From NCBI GenBank assembly GCA_947625455.1, contig CANQOJ010000148.1, forward strand, positions 1 to 5,582: a stretch of DNA of 5,582 bases, read 5' to 3'. The notes under the pieces are model-generated. The model was not told the DNA's origin. It worked only from the letters and a program-made list of their open reading frames with translations, and made no database searches. Positions 1 through 5,505 of the stretch are shown here, in pieces; positions within the stretch are counted from its first letter, which is position 1, and each line of letters starts with the position of its first letter. This DNA is from an uncultured Clostridia bacterium. Lineage in GTDB: Bacteria; Bacillota; Clostridia; Oscillospirales; Ruminococcaceae. A program made the translations under genes and the position numbers.

Positions 1-132
1 ATTCCCCCTGCCAAACGGCACGATAACGCGCACGCCCGCAGTTGCCTTGTCGGACATTTCGCTCGGTATATCATAGGAAAACAGCTTGTCAAACGCAAAC
101 AGCGTGTTTTCCACCGCAATTTTCGCCGTCAA
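1..132 (-). CDS. priA: Primosomal protein N' (PriA helicase), N-terminal fragment, cut by window edge
   Basis: The first 44 codons of a gene reading leftwards out of the window. The visible protein contains AVENTLFAFDKLFSYDIP near residues 6-23 and ends with GVRVIVPFGRGN. This matches the start of the PriA 3'-DNA-end-binding domain, where a 'D-x-x-F-x-Y-x-x-P' segment is followed by 'G-x-R-V-x-V-PFG'. In the family, PriA is a superfamily-2 helicase that reloads the replisome at stalled forks. The helicase and zinc-binding parts lie outside the window. The start is taken as TTG at 132-130, because an in-frame TGA lies just upstream and a GGTGAG-type ribosome site is well spaced before it. A GTG six codons in is the alternative start. 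The TTG overlaps the gmk stop codon (TTGA), so translation is probably coupled to gmk. The fragment is short, but the motif match is good. Confidence 0.8.
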   Translation of the reverse strand, partial: MTAKIAVENTLFAFDKLFSYDIPSEMSDKATAGVRVIVPFGRGN

Positions 133-743
133 TGCTTCTCACCCGAAATGTTCTTTATAATTTCCTCACAGCGCTGTTTTCTCAGCTTCTCCGCGCGGAA
201 TACGCTAAGCATATCCTCAACCGCTTCATTCAAATCGTCGTTTACTATGACATAATCATAGTTTTCCGCGAATTTAAGCTCGGTTTTCGCCTGATTTGTT
301 CTTTCTTTTATTTTCTCCTCGGTTTCGGTTGCTCTGCCGCGAAGTCTGTTTTCAAGTACTTCAAGCGACGGCGGGAGTATAAATATAAGGCAGGCGTCGG
401 GAAACTTCTTTCTTATGTTCATTGCGCCCTCTACCTCGATTTTAAGCACAGCGTCCTTTCCGCTGTTTATCAAATCGTCAACGCTCTTTTTAAGCGTGCC
501 GTAGTAATTCCCGCAGTACTCCGTGTATTCAAGCACTTCCCCCGCGCCTATTTTCGACTTGAAATCCTCAACCGTCAGAAAATGATAATGTACGCCGTTT
601 ACTTCACCCTCGCGCGGTGCTCTTGTAGTAGCGGAAACAGCGTATCCCGCAGTTTTATTCCGCTTGAAAAACTCGTTCAGGATAGTGTCTTTTCCGCACC
701 CCGCAGGTGCCGATACCACGAACAAAATTCCTTTGTTTTCCAT
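129..743 (-). CDS. gmk: Guanylate kinase
   Basis: 204 residues, normal for bacterial guanylate kinase, which phosphorylates GMP to GDP with ATP in the cytosol. In order the protein shows: a P-loop at residues 12-20 (APAGCGKDT); the GMP-binding stretch SATTRAPREGE at 37-47, with R41 and R44; E72; the YGT segment at 81-83; IEVEGA at 102-107; IFILPPS at 120-126; the lid RLRGR at 133-137; and YDYVIVND at 162-169. Two substitutions are visible. The first P-loop Gly is Ala (A12), and the usual Asp of the 'I-D-V-x-G' motif is Glu (E103). Both are conservative and the enzyme should be active. The ATG start has GGAGG six bases upstream. The gap from remA is only 10 nt, and the stop overlaps the priA TTG, so the three genes form one operon. 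Confidence 0.96.
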   Translation of the reverse strand: MENKGILFVVSAPAGCGKDTILNEFFKRNKTAGYAVSATTRAPREGEVNGVHYHFLTVEDFKSKIGAGEVLEYTEYCGNYYGTLKKSVDDLINSGKDAVLKIEVEGAMNIRKKFPDACLIFILPPSLEVLENRLRGRATETEEKIKERTNQAKTELKFAENYDYVIVNDDLNEAVEDMLSVFRAEKLRKQRCEEIIKNISGEKH

Positions 744-753
744 ACTTCCTCCG

Positions 754-996
754 TTATTCAGCGTTTTTCTGTGATTTCCCCGCTATCGTATCGGGCATAA
801 GCGCGGACAGCACGACATGACCGCTGTCGCAGATTATAACCGAGCGGGTTTTTCTTCCGCAGGTAGCGTCAATAGCCGCGCCGTTGTCCTTTGCCGTTTG
901 TATAATGCGCTTTATCGGCGCAGCTTCGGGACTTACGACAGCTACTATCCTGTCCTCGTTTACAACATTTCCAAAGCCTATATTTACGGGTTTCAA
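754..996 (-). CDS. remA: RemA/DUF370 family DNA-binding regulator
   Basis: 80 residues, within the usual 75-90 of the family. The sequence NIGFGNVV at 5-12, then VVSPEAAPIKRII at 20-32, AIDATCGRKTR at 41-51 and HVVLSAL at 60-66 is the RemA signature. In Bacillus subtilis RemA is an oligomeric DNA-binding activator of biofilm matrix genes; in Clostridia it is widely conserved next to gmk, with a role that is less clear. Basic residues R16, R30, R48, K49 and R51 sit where the B. subtilis protein has its DNA-contacting arginines, with Lys replacing one Arg. The start is TTG (996-994): an in-frame TAG directly precedes it, and AGGAGGG lies about 10 nt upstream. It is the first gene of the remA-gmk-priA operon; the yicC gene often found upstream is absent. 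Confidence 0.94.
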   Translation of the reverse strand: MKPVNIGFGNVVNEDRIVAVVSPEAAPIKRIIQTAKDNGAAIDATCGRKTRSVIICDSGHVVLSALMPDTIAGKSQKNAE

Positions 997-1012
997 CTAG
1001 AATACTCCCTCC

Positions 1013-1055
1013 TAGAAGCTAGAAATTTAAGAAGCTAGAGGCTAGAGTTTGGTCT
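1013..1055. repeat. Short direct repeats (GAAGCTAGA type) in the remA leader
   Basis: The 10-mer AGAAGCTAGA occurs at about 1014-1023 and again at 1030-1039, followed at once by a related GGCTAGAG and then AGTTTGGTC. The block sits between the probable remA promoter and its ribosome site, so it would be transcribed in the remA leader. A related purine-rich run ending AGAGTTTGACC lies after ilvC near 4587-4624. This suggests a small dispersed repeat family, but two loose copies cannot prove it. Confidence 0.5.
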
Positions 1056-1116
1056 AAAACAACGTTTGATGAACAATACGTTTGTTAAATTGCTCTATAA
1101 ATCAAATTCACACTAT

Positions 1117-1145
1117 ATTATATCATAAATCTTGGAAAAAATCAA
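1117..1145 (-). promoter_or_regulatory. Probable sigma-A promoter of remA-gmk-priA
   Basis: Read on the minus strand: a -35 box TTGATT (1145-1140, four of six consensus bases), a 17-bp spacer, and a perfect -10 box TATAAT (1122-1117) preceded by TG plus one base, giving an extended -10. Transcription would start near 1110, leaving a leader of about 114 nt that contains the direct repeats and the remA ribosome site. Confidence 0.6.
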
Positions 1146-1171
1146 CACCATTTCTTTTGCAATTTTCAAAA

Positions 1172-1197
1172 TCAAGCGATAAGGCTTGAAAAGCCTT
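1172..1197. promoter_or_regulatory. Overlapping inverted repeats between the divergent promoters
   Basis: Two overlapping palindromes share bases. TCAAGC at 1172-1177 pairs with GCTTGA at 1184-1189. AAGGCTT at 1181-1187 pairs with AAGCCTT at 1191-1197. They lie about 50-75 bp upstream of the ilvB -35 box and beyond the remA -35 box, so they could be a regulator site. No adjacent T-run supports a terminator. The function is unknown. Confidence 0.35.
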
Positions 1198-1224
1198 TGC
1201 TGTTGCTACTTTAGCGTAATTTTA

Positions 1225-1239
1225 AACGTTTTGAAAAAT
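1225..1239. promoter_or_regulatory. Weak CodY-box-like sequence upstream of ilvB
   Basis: The 15 bases AACGTTTTGAAAAAT match the CodY consensus AATTTTCWGAAAATT at 11 of 15 positions and end five bases before the ilvB -35 box. A mirror element TTTTCAAAA lies at 1163-1171, the reverse complement of TTTTGAAAA at 1229-1237. CodY commonly represses ilv genes in low-GC Firmicutes, but four mismatches in AT-rich DNA is weak evidence. Confidence 0.22.
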
Positions 1240-1244
1240 ATCCC

Positions 1245-1273
1245 TTGACAAAAAATAGAGAATTTGTTATAAT
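1245..1273 (+). promoter_or_regulatory. Perfect consensus sigma-A promoter of ilvBNC
   Basis: The -35 box TTGACA (1245-1250), a 17-bp spacer and the -10 box TATAAT (1268-1273) match the sigma-A/sigma-70 consensus at all twelve positions with ideal spacing. Transcription should start near 1280, giving a leader of about 36 nt before the ilvB ATG. That is too short for a T-box riboswitch or a leader-peptide attenuator, so control is most likely exerted on initiation at or near this promoter. Confidence 0.85.
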
Positions 1274-1315
1274 AAGGGGTAGCATAAAAATATAGAAATT
1301 TACGGAGTGTGGACA

Positions 1316-2956
1316 ATGCAAAGAATGACCGTTGCAAAGGCAATGACAGAATGCCTTAAAGCCGAGGGGATAACGGATATTTTCGGCTATCCCGGCGCGG
1401 CTATCTGCCCGTTTTATGATGAACTGTACAAATCGGGAATTAACCATATACTTGTGCGCCACGAGGTAAATGCGGGACACTCGGCTTCGGGCTATGCGAG
1501 AATGACGGGGAAACCTGCGGTATGCGTTGCGACAAGCGGTCCGGGTGCGCTAAACCTTATCACCGCCATAGCTACGGCATATATGGACTCCGTGCCTATG
1601 CTAATTATTACAGGTCAGGTAAATTCCGACCAGATAGGGCGCGACGTTTTCCAGGAAGCGGACATAACCGGCTCTGCAGAGCCGTTTGTTAAGCACAGCT
1701 ATCTGCTTAAAAAGCCCGAAGATACCGCGGAGGTTTTTAAAAGGGCGTTTTATATTGCGGGTACGGGCAGGCGCGGTCCTGTGCTTATTGACGTTCCGTG
1801 TGATGTTCAGAAAGCGGAGATTGACTTTGAATATCCCGAAACCGTTGACATCAGAAGCTACCGTCCGAGTTCAAAGGGCAACGGCTATCAGATAAAGCGC
1901 GCGGCAAGCACAATGCTCGAAGCCGAGAAACCGCTTATAATCGCGGGCGGAGGATTGTTTTCGGGGAATGCCGCGGAGCTTATGCGGACGCTTTCCGATA
2001 AGCTTGACATTCCCGTTATCTCTACGCTTATGGGGCTTGGCGCTATGCCCACCGACAACGAGCGCTATTTCGGCATGCTGGGCATGCACGGCTGTGAGAG
2101 CGCAAAGTGCGCGGTGAACAACTGCGACACGCTTATTCTCCTCGGCGCAAGGCTAAGCGACAGGACGACAGCGCCTATTATGCTCAAAAATGACCTTACC
2201 GTCATTCACATTGATATTGATCCTGCGGAGATAGGAAAAAGCGTTGCCGCAAACATTCCCATTGTCGGCGATATAAGCTTGGTTTTAGGGCAGATTATTG
2301 AGCAGATTGACAGTATGCTTAAAACAAACAGCGCGAAAAATCACGAAGAATGGAAGAAAATGCTGGCGCAAAGCCGTGTTGACAAGGGCATTAAACCCGT
2401 TGAAAAAGGCTTTGTAAACCCGAAGTGGTTTATCCGCGAACTCAACAACTACCTGCCAAACCGCTCGATTGTTGTCGCTGACGTAGGCGAAAATCAGTTC
2501 TGGACCGCGCTTAATATCGAGCTTAAAAACGGCAGATTTCTCACGTCGGGCGGAATGGGAACAATGGGTTATTCCCTGCCTGCGGCGATAGGCGCAAAAA
2601 CCGCAGAGAAAGACGCGGAAGTCATAGCGGTATGCGGCGATGGTTCTTTCCAGATGGAACTGCCCGAACTTGCGACCTGCGTTCAGCATGACATTCCCGT
2701 AAAGGTCATAGTTATGCGGAACAAGTATCTCGGAATGGTCAGAGAATTTCAGACAAATCACTACGAGAACAGGCTGTACGCGGTTTCCCTTGACGGAAGT
2801 CCGAGTTATACAAAAATTGCCGAAGCATACGGAATTGAAAATATGCTTGTTGACAGCGAGGAAAGCGCAAAAGAGGGCATAAAAAGGCTTATTAACTCCA
2901 AAAAGCCGTTTTTGCTTGAGGTTGCCGTTCCCGAAATGCTTGAAACCATACTTTAA
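1316..2956 (+). CDS. ilvB: Acetohydroxyacid synthase, large catalytic subunit
   Basis: 546 residues, close to the usual 550-570. The enzyme condenses two pyruvates to 2-acetolactate, or pyruvate with 2-ketobutyrate to 2-aceto-2-hydroxybutyrate, using ThDP, Mg2+ and FAD; it is the committed step to valine, leucine and isoleucine. Three domains are present: the pyrimidine-binding domain with catalytic Glu50 (RHEVNAGHSA), the SGPGALNL loop at 74-81 and FQEAD around Gln113; a central FAD-type domain containing GARLSDR at 277-283; and the pyrophosphate domain with GDGS at 441-444 and Asn469. The position usually held by the conserved Trp of 'MV-x-Q-W' is Phe478 (MVREF). ATG 1316 is chosen because GGAG at 1304-1307 is ideally spaced; an in-frame GTG at 1307 overlaps that ribosome site. 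The gene is first in ilvBNC, with 12 nt to ilvN. Similar ThDP synthases exist, but the adjacent ilvN and ilvC settle the call. Confidence 0.96.
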   Translation: MQRMTVAKAMTECLKAEGITDIFGYPGAAICPFYDELYKSGINHILVRHEVNAGHSASGYARMTGKPAVCVATSGPGALNLITAIATAYMDSVPMLIITGQVNSDQIGRDVFQEADITGSAEPFVKHSYLLKKPEDTAEVFKRAFYIAGTGRRGPVLIDVPCDVQKAEIDFEYPETVDIRSYRPSSKGNGYQIKRAASTMLEAEKPLIIAGGGLFSGNAAELMRTLSDKLDIPVISTLMGLGAMPTDNERYFGMLGMHGCESAKCAVNNCDTLILLGARLSDRTTAPIMLKNDLTVIHIDIDPAEIGKSVAANIPIVGDISLVLGQIIEQIDSMLKTNSAKNHEEWKKMLAQSRVDKGIKPVEKGFVNPKWFIRELNNYLPNRSIVVADVGENQFWTALNIELKNGRFLTSGGMGTMGYSLPAAIGAKTAEKDAEVIAVCGDGSFQMELPELATCVQHDIPVKVIVMRNKYLGMVREFQTNHYENRLYAVSLDGSPSYTKIAEAYGIENMLVDSEESAKEGIKRLINSKKPFLLEVAVPEMLETIL

Positions 2957-2968
2957 CGGAGGATGAAT

Positions 2969-3466
2969 ATGAAGCATACGATTTCCGTTCTTGTTGAAAA
3001 TCATGCAGGCGTACTCGCGAGAGTTGCGGGACTTTTCGCCCGCAGAGGATTTAATATAGACAGCCTTGCCGTAGGAGTTACGGACGACGTAAATGTTTCG
3101 AGAATAACGATTGTTGCGGACGGCAGTGATTATACTCTCGAACAAATCGAAAAACAGCTGAACAAGCTTATTGATGTAATAAAGGTAAAGACGCTTGCAC
3201 CTGAAAATATGGTGTCAAGAGAACTTATACTGATAAAAGTAAGCTGTTCTCCGAAGCAAAGACCTGAGATAATCAGCATATGTGAACTTGCACACGGGAA
3301 AATTTCGGACATATCCGCAAATTCGATAACCATAGAGATTTCCGACAGCGCAAATGCACTCAATAATTTTGAGGAGTTGCTGCGTCCGTACGGCATAAAG
3401 GAGATAGTCCGCACGGGTACTATTGCCATACAAAAAGGCGAAGCGGCGGTTTCAGTCAGAAATTAG
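2969..3466 (+). CDS. ilvN: Acetohydroxyacid synthase, small regulatory subunit
   Basis: 165 residues, almost the same length as Escherichia coli IlvH. This subunit binds the catalytic subunit, raises its activity and confers valine feedback inhibition. An N-terminal ACT domain spans about residues 3-76, starting ISVLVENHAGVLARVAGLF and continuing RRGFNIDSLAVG. Residues 11, 14 and 29 are Asn, Gly and Asn, the same as those of E. coli IlvH whose mutation abolishes valine inhibition, so feedback control is probably intact. A C-terminal domain (about 80-158) contains RELILIKV and ends with RTGTIAIQKG. ATG 2969 is chosen because GGAGG at 2958-2962 lies six bases upstream; an in-frame ATG at 2963 overlaps that site. 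It is co-transcribed with ilvB and precedes ilvC. Confidence 0.96.
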   Translation: MKHTISVLVENHAGVLARVAGLFARRGFNIDSLAVGVTDDVNVSRITIVADGSDYTLEQIEKQLNKLIDVIKVKTLAPENMVSRELILIKVSCSPKQRPEIISICELAHGKISDISANSITIEISDSANALNNFEELLRPYGIKEIVRTGTIAIQKGEAAVSVRN

Positions 3467-3561
3467 CTTTTTTGAAACGGCAATTTTAATGCTGATGAAT
3501 TTAATTGTCAACAACGCTTAAAAGCGCTAAAAATAATATTTTTAAAAAGGAGATTTTCAAA
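3467..3561 (+). other. ilvN-ilvC intergenic segment, no clear promoter or terminator
   Basis: 95 nt, AT-rich. It holds a small hairpin CGCT-TAAA-AGCG and an AT palindrome of AAAAATA and TATTTTT around one central base. It ends with the ilvC ribosome site AAGGAG at 3547-3552. I see no convincing -35/-10 pair, and the hairpin is too weak for a terminator, so ilvC is probably read from the ilvB promoter. The segment might affect mRNA processing or relative expression, but that is inference. Confidence 0.4.
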
Positions 3562-4581
3562 ATGGCAAAACTCTATCATCTGGAAGACTGCAATCTGTCC
3601 TTGCTGGACGGAAAGACCGTTGCTATTATCGGCTACGGCTCACAAGGTCACGCTCATGCCCTTAACCTTAAAGACAGCGGCGTAAAGGTAATCGTTGGTC
3701 TGTACGAAGGCTCAAAGAGCTGGAAAAAGGCTGAGGCTGCGGGATTTGAGGTTTATACGGCGGCTGAAGCGGCTAAGAAAGCCGACATCATTATGATCCT
3801 TATAAATGATGAACTTCAGGCAAAGCTTTACAAGGAGAGCATTGAGCCTAATCTTGACGAGGGCAATATGCTTATGTTCGCTCACGGCTTCAACATTCAT
3901 TTCGGCTGTATAGTACCTCCTAAAAATGTTGACGTTACAATGATAGCGCCCAAAGCGCCCGGTCACACGGTTAGAAGCGAATTTCAGGCAGGAAAAGGCA
4001 CGCCTTGCCTTATCGCTGTTGAACAGGATTACACGGGCAGAGCAAACGACTTAGCGCTTGCATATGCGGCAGGTATCGGCGGCGCAAGAGCGGGCGTTCT
4101 TGAAACAACATTCAGAACCGAAACCGAGACTGACCTTTTCGGCGAGCAGGCAGTTCTTTGCGGCGGCGTTTGCGCGCTTATGCAGGCAGGCTTTGAAACG
4201 CTTGTCGAGGCGGGATATGATCCCAGAAACGCATATTTTGAGTGTGTACACGAGATGAAGCTTATCGTTGACCTTATCTATCAGAGCGGATTCTCCGGAA
4301 TGCGTTACTCAATCTCCAACACTGCCGAATACGGCGACTATGTAACAGGTCCGAAGATTGTTACAGAGGAAACCAAGAAGACAATGAAGAAGATTCTTGC
4401 CGACATTCAGGACGGTACTTTTGCAAAGGATTTCCTGCTCGATATGTCAGACGCAGGCAAGCAGACTCACTTCAAGGCAATGCGCAAGCTTCATGCAGAG
4501 CACCAGCTTGAAAAAGTAGGCGAAGAAGTCCGCAAGCTTTACAGCTGGAACAACGAAGAGGACAAGCTCATTAACAACTGA
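3562..4581 (+). CDS. ilvC: Ketol-acid reductoisomerase (class I)
   Basis: 339 residues, the length of the short class I form. The enzyme isomerises and reduces 2-acetolactate or 2-aceto-2-hydroxybutyrate to the 2,3-dihydroxy acids, using Mg2+ and a nicotinamide cofactor. The Rossmann motif GYGSQGHAHALNLKDSG is at 24-40. The knotted C-terminal domain carries the metal and catalytic residues: H108 (AHGFN), K131 (PKAPGH), D191 and E195 (DLFGEQ), E227 and E231 (FECVHEMK) and S252 (SISNTAEYG). The cofactor-selecting loop reads GLYEGSKSW at 46-54. The first position, often Arg in NADPH enzymes, is Tyr48 followed by Glu49, while both loop Ser residues are kept. ATG 3562 is preceded by AAGGAG nine bases upstream; an in-frame TTG at 3505 would add 19 residues unlike any KARI start and is rejected. 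Last gene of ilvBNC; no ilvD or leu genes follow. Confidence 0.97.
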   Translation: MAKLYHLEDCNLSLLDGKTVAIIGYGSQGHAHALNLKDSGVKVIVGLYEGSKSWKKAEAAGFEVYTAAEAAKKADIIMILINDELQAKLYKESIEPNLDEGNMLMFAHGFNIHFGCIVPPKNVDVTMIAPKAPGHTVRSEFQAGKGTPCLIAVEQDYTGRANDLALAYAAGIGGARAGVLETTFRTETETDLFGEQAVLCGGVCALMQAGFETLVEAGYDPRNAYFECVHEMKLIVDLIYQSGFSGMRYSISNTAEYGDYVTGPKIVTEETKKTMKKILADIQDGTFAKDFLLDMSDAGKQTHFKAMRKLHAEHQLEKVGEEVRKLYSWNNEEDKLINN

Positions 4582-4601
4582 TTTTAGAGGTAAGATGTAA
4601 G

Positions 4602-4679
4602 AGGTAGGAAGTAAGAGTTTGACCGGAACAAGGTTTTATAAGGAAAGGTTGCTTTCGGTCAAACTCTTGCATCTTACTT
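4602..4679. repeat. Long imperfect inverted repeat after ilvC, possible terminator or mobile repeat
   Basis: Arms 4602-4628 and 4653-4679 pair over 27 positions with one A-A mismatch and a few G-U pairs. The core GAGTTTGACCG/CGGTCAAACTC is perfect, and the loop is 24 nt. The hairpin begins 20 nt after the ilvC stop, so it may end or protect the ilvBNC message. The 3' side is followed by TTATTCTTTTG rather than a clean T-run, so terminator activity is uncertain. The left flank (4587-4610) is a purine-rich repeat resembling the block near 1013-1055, which leaves open a small non-coding mobile repeat. Confidence 0.55.
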
Positions 4680-4713
4680 ATTCTTTTGATTGCTGAAAAA
4701 TTTAAGAAAGCCC

Positions 4714-4742
4714 TTGACAAACGGGATTTGGTGTGGTATAAT
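4714..4742 (+). promoter_or_regulatory. Perfect consensus sigma-A promoter reading into the tRNA-like array
   Basis: The -35 box TTGACA (4714-4719), a 17-bp spacer and the -10 box TATAAT (4737-4742) match consensus at all positions, and TGG directly before the -10 gives an extended -10 as well. Transcription should start near 4749, about 35 nt before the first tRNA-like unit. No open reading frame follows, so a stable RNA is the likely product. Confidence 0.85.
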
Positions 4743-4783
4743 ATTATCGTTGGCGCGTTGGCAATGTCAAGACAATTTAATAT

Positions 4784-4857
4784 GCTGGTGCAGCTCAGTC
4801 GCGTAGACGTATCAAGCAGAGCTTGATACTGCGCATTCGTAATGCGCAGGTCGTGTG
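4784..4857 (+). pseudogene. tRNA-Thr(CGU)-like unit 1, no 3' part, 21-nt D-arm hairpin
   Basis: Resembles tRNA-Thr with anticodon CGT at 4838-4840, from the 5' acceptor strand GCTGGTG to the 5' T-stem strand. The nearly invariant U8 is C here, the D-loop GG is replaced by GCG, and a hairpin with arms GTATCAAG and CTTGATAC (4809-4829) splits the 3' D-stem strand. No T-loop (TTCGANTC) or CACCAGC acceptor strand follows. It cannot fold as a normal tRNA. Confidence 0.65.
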
Positions 4858-4960
4858 ATGTCTATAAGGAGATACGGTGGCGGATCGCGGTCTTGCAAAT
4901 TTTTACAATTCAATGGCGCGGGTATGACGAACGTTCTGTTCGGAGTTCCAAAACGGCAGT

Positions 4961-4973
4961 TTCGGTTGCCGAA
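4961..4973 (+). repeat. Unit-closing hairpin TTCGG-TTG-CCGAA
   Basis: A perfect 5-bp stem with a 3-nt loop at the end of unit 1. It recurs at 5302-5314 (unit 3) and 5481-5493 (unit 4, stem extendable to 6 bp), each time followed by an AATTTAAT leader. It may separate units or mark processing sites. There is no T-run, so a terminator is unlikely. Confidence 0.5.
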
Positions 4974-4984
4974 TAATTTAATAT

Positions 4985-5060
4985 GCCGGTGTAGCTCAGT
5001 CGTGTAGACGGGATATGCTTCGCAAATCCCTAGCGCATTCGTAATGCGCAGGCGGGTTGG
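4985..5060 (+). pseudogene. tRNA-Thr(CGU)-like unit 2, divergent tail and different 21-nt hairpin
   Basis: Same anticodon arm (anticodon 5040-5042) with a GCCGGTG acceptor strand. The inserted hairpin at 5010-5030 has arms GGGATATGC and GCAAATCCC around TTC: unrelated in sequence to that of units 1, 3 and 5, but the same length and placed after the same GTAGAC. After the anticodon arm the sequence departs from the other units (GGCGGGTTGGCAG). It has no T-loop and no 3' acceptor strand. Confidence 0.6.
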
Positions 5061-5063
5061 CAG

Positions 5064-5092
5064 TTGACAGTATACAGGGTAAAGTGTACAGT
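5064..5092 (+). promoter_or_regulatory. Possible internal promoter in the unit 2 tail
   Basis: A TTGACA box (5064-5069), 17 bp, then TACAGT (5087-5092, four of six). It lies in the tail that replaces the standard one and would read into units 3-5. The surrounding GTATACAG and TGTACAG repeats make a chance match plausible. Confidence 0.25.
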
Positions 5093-5125
5093 AAAAAATC
5101 GTAAACCAAAACAATTTAATAGTTC

Positions 5126-5199
5126 GCTGGTGTAGCTCAGTCGCGTAGACGTATCAAGCAGAGCTTGATACTGCGCATTCGTAATGCGCAGGTCGTGTG
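5126..5199 (+). pseudogene. tRNA-Thr(CGU)-like unit 3, no 3' part, 21-nt D-arm hairpin
   Basis: Nearly identical to unit 1, but with the normal T at tRNA position 8. The anticodon is at 5180-5182 and the inserted hairpin at 5151-5171. The leader differs slightly (AATTTAATAGTTC). The tail is the standard one, with one base fewer than unit 1 in its GCGGTCGCGG part. The 3' half of a tRNA is missing. Confidence 0.65.
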
Positions 5200-5325
5200 A
5201 TGTCTATAAGGAGATACGGCGGCGGTCGCGGTCTTGCAAATTTTTACTATTAAATGGCATTGGTATGATGAACGTTCAGTTCGGAGTTCCCGAATGGTAG
5301 CTTCGGTTGCCGAACAATTTAATAT

Positions 5326-5378
5326 GCTGGTGTAGCTCAGTCGGTAGAGCAGCGCATTCGTAATGCGCAGGTCGTGTG
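5326..5378 (+). pseudogene. tRNA-Thr(CGU)-like unit 4, intact D-arm, no 3' part
   Basis: The only unit without the 21-nt insert. It has a canonical D-arm GCTC-AGTCGGTA-GAGC, and an anticodon arm with anticodon CGT at 5359-5361, so its 5' two thirds looks like a normal tRNA-Thr(CGU). After the 5' T-stem strand GTGTG the expected TTCGANTC loop and CACCAGC strand are replaced by CTGCTAATAAGGAGATGC. It is probably not a chargeable tRNA as written. Confidence 0.65.
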
Positions 5379-5505
5379 CTGCTAATAAGGAGATGCGGCA
5401 GCGGTCGCGGTCTTGCAATTTTTTACGGTTCAGCGGCAAAGGAACGATTAACGTTCAGTTCAGAGTTTCCGAATGGTAATTTCGGTTGCCGAAACAATTT
5501 AATAT

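Noticed and set aside
42..800. 252-codon plus-strand ORF over gmk
   Set aside because: It is the antisense shadow of gmk and remA; the minus-strand products match known families throughout.
2285..3145. 286-codon minus-strand ORF over ilvB and ilvN
   Set aside because: An antisense shadow of two clearly conserved genes, spanning the ilvB-ilvN boundary, with no recognisable domain.
3505..3561. Upstream TTG start for ilvC
   Set aside because: It lacks a ribosome site and adds 19 residues not seen in the family, whereas ATG 3562 has AAGGAG at good spacing.
4858..5000. Plus-strand small ORF starting ATGTCTATAAGGAGA in units 1 and 3
   Set aside because: A one-base difference between units shifts the frame, the products differ completely downstream, and the ATG is replaced by CTG in unit 4. 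The conservation is at RNA level.
4812..5439. Two minus-strand ORFs of about 100 codons across the array
   Set aside because: They contain LRITNAL, the familiar antisense translation of a tRNA anticodon arm, have no ribosome site or known domain, and change between units.
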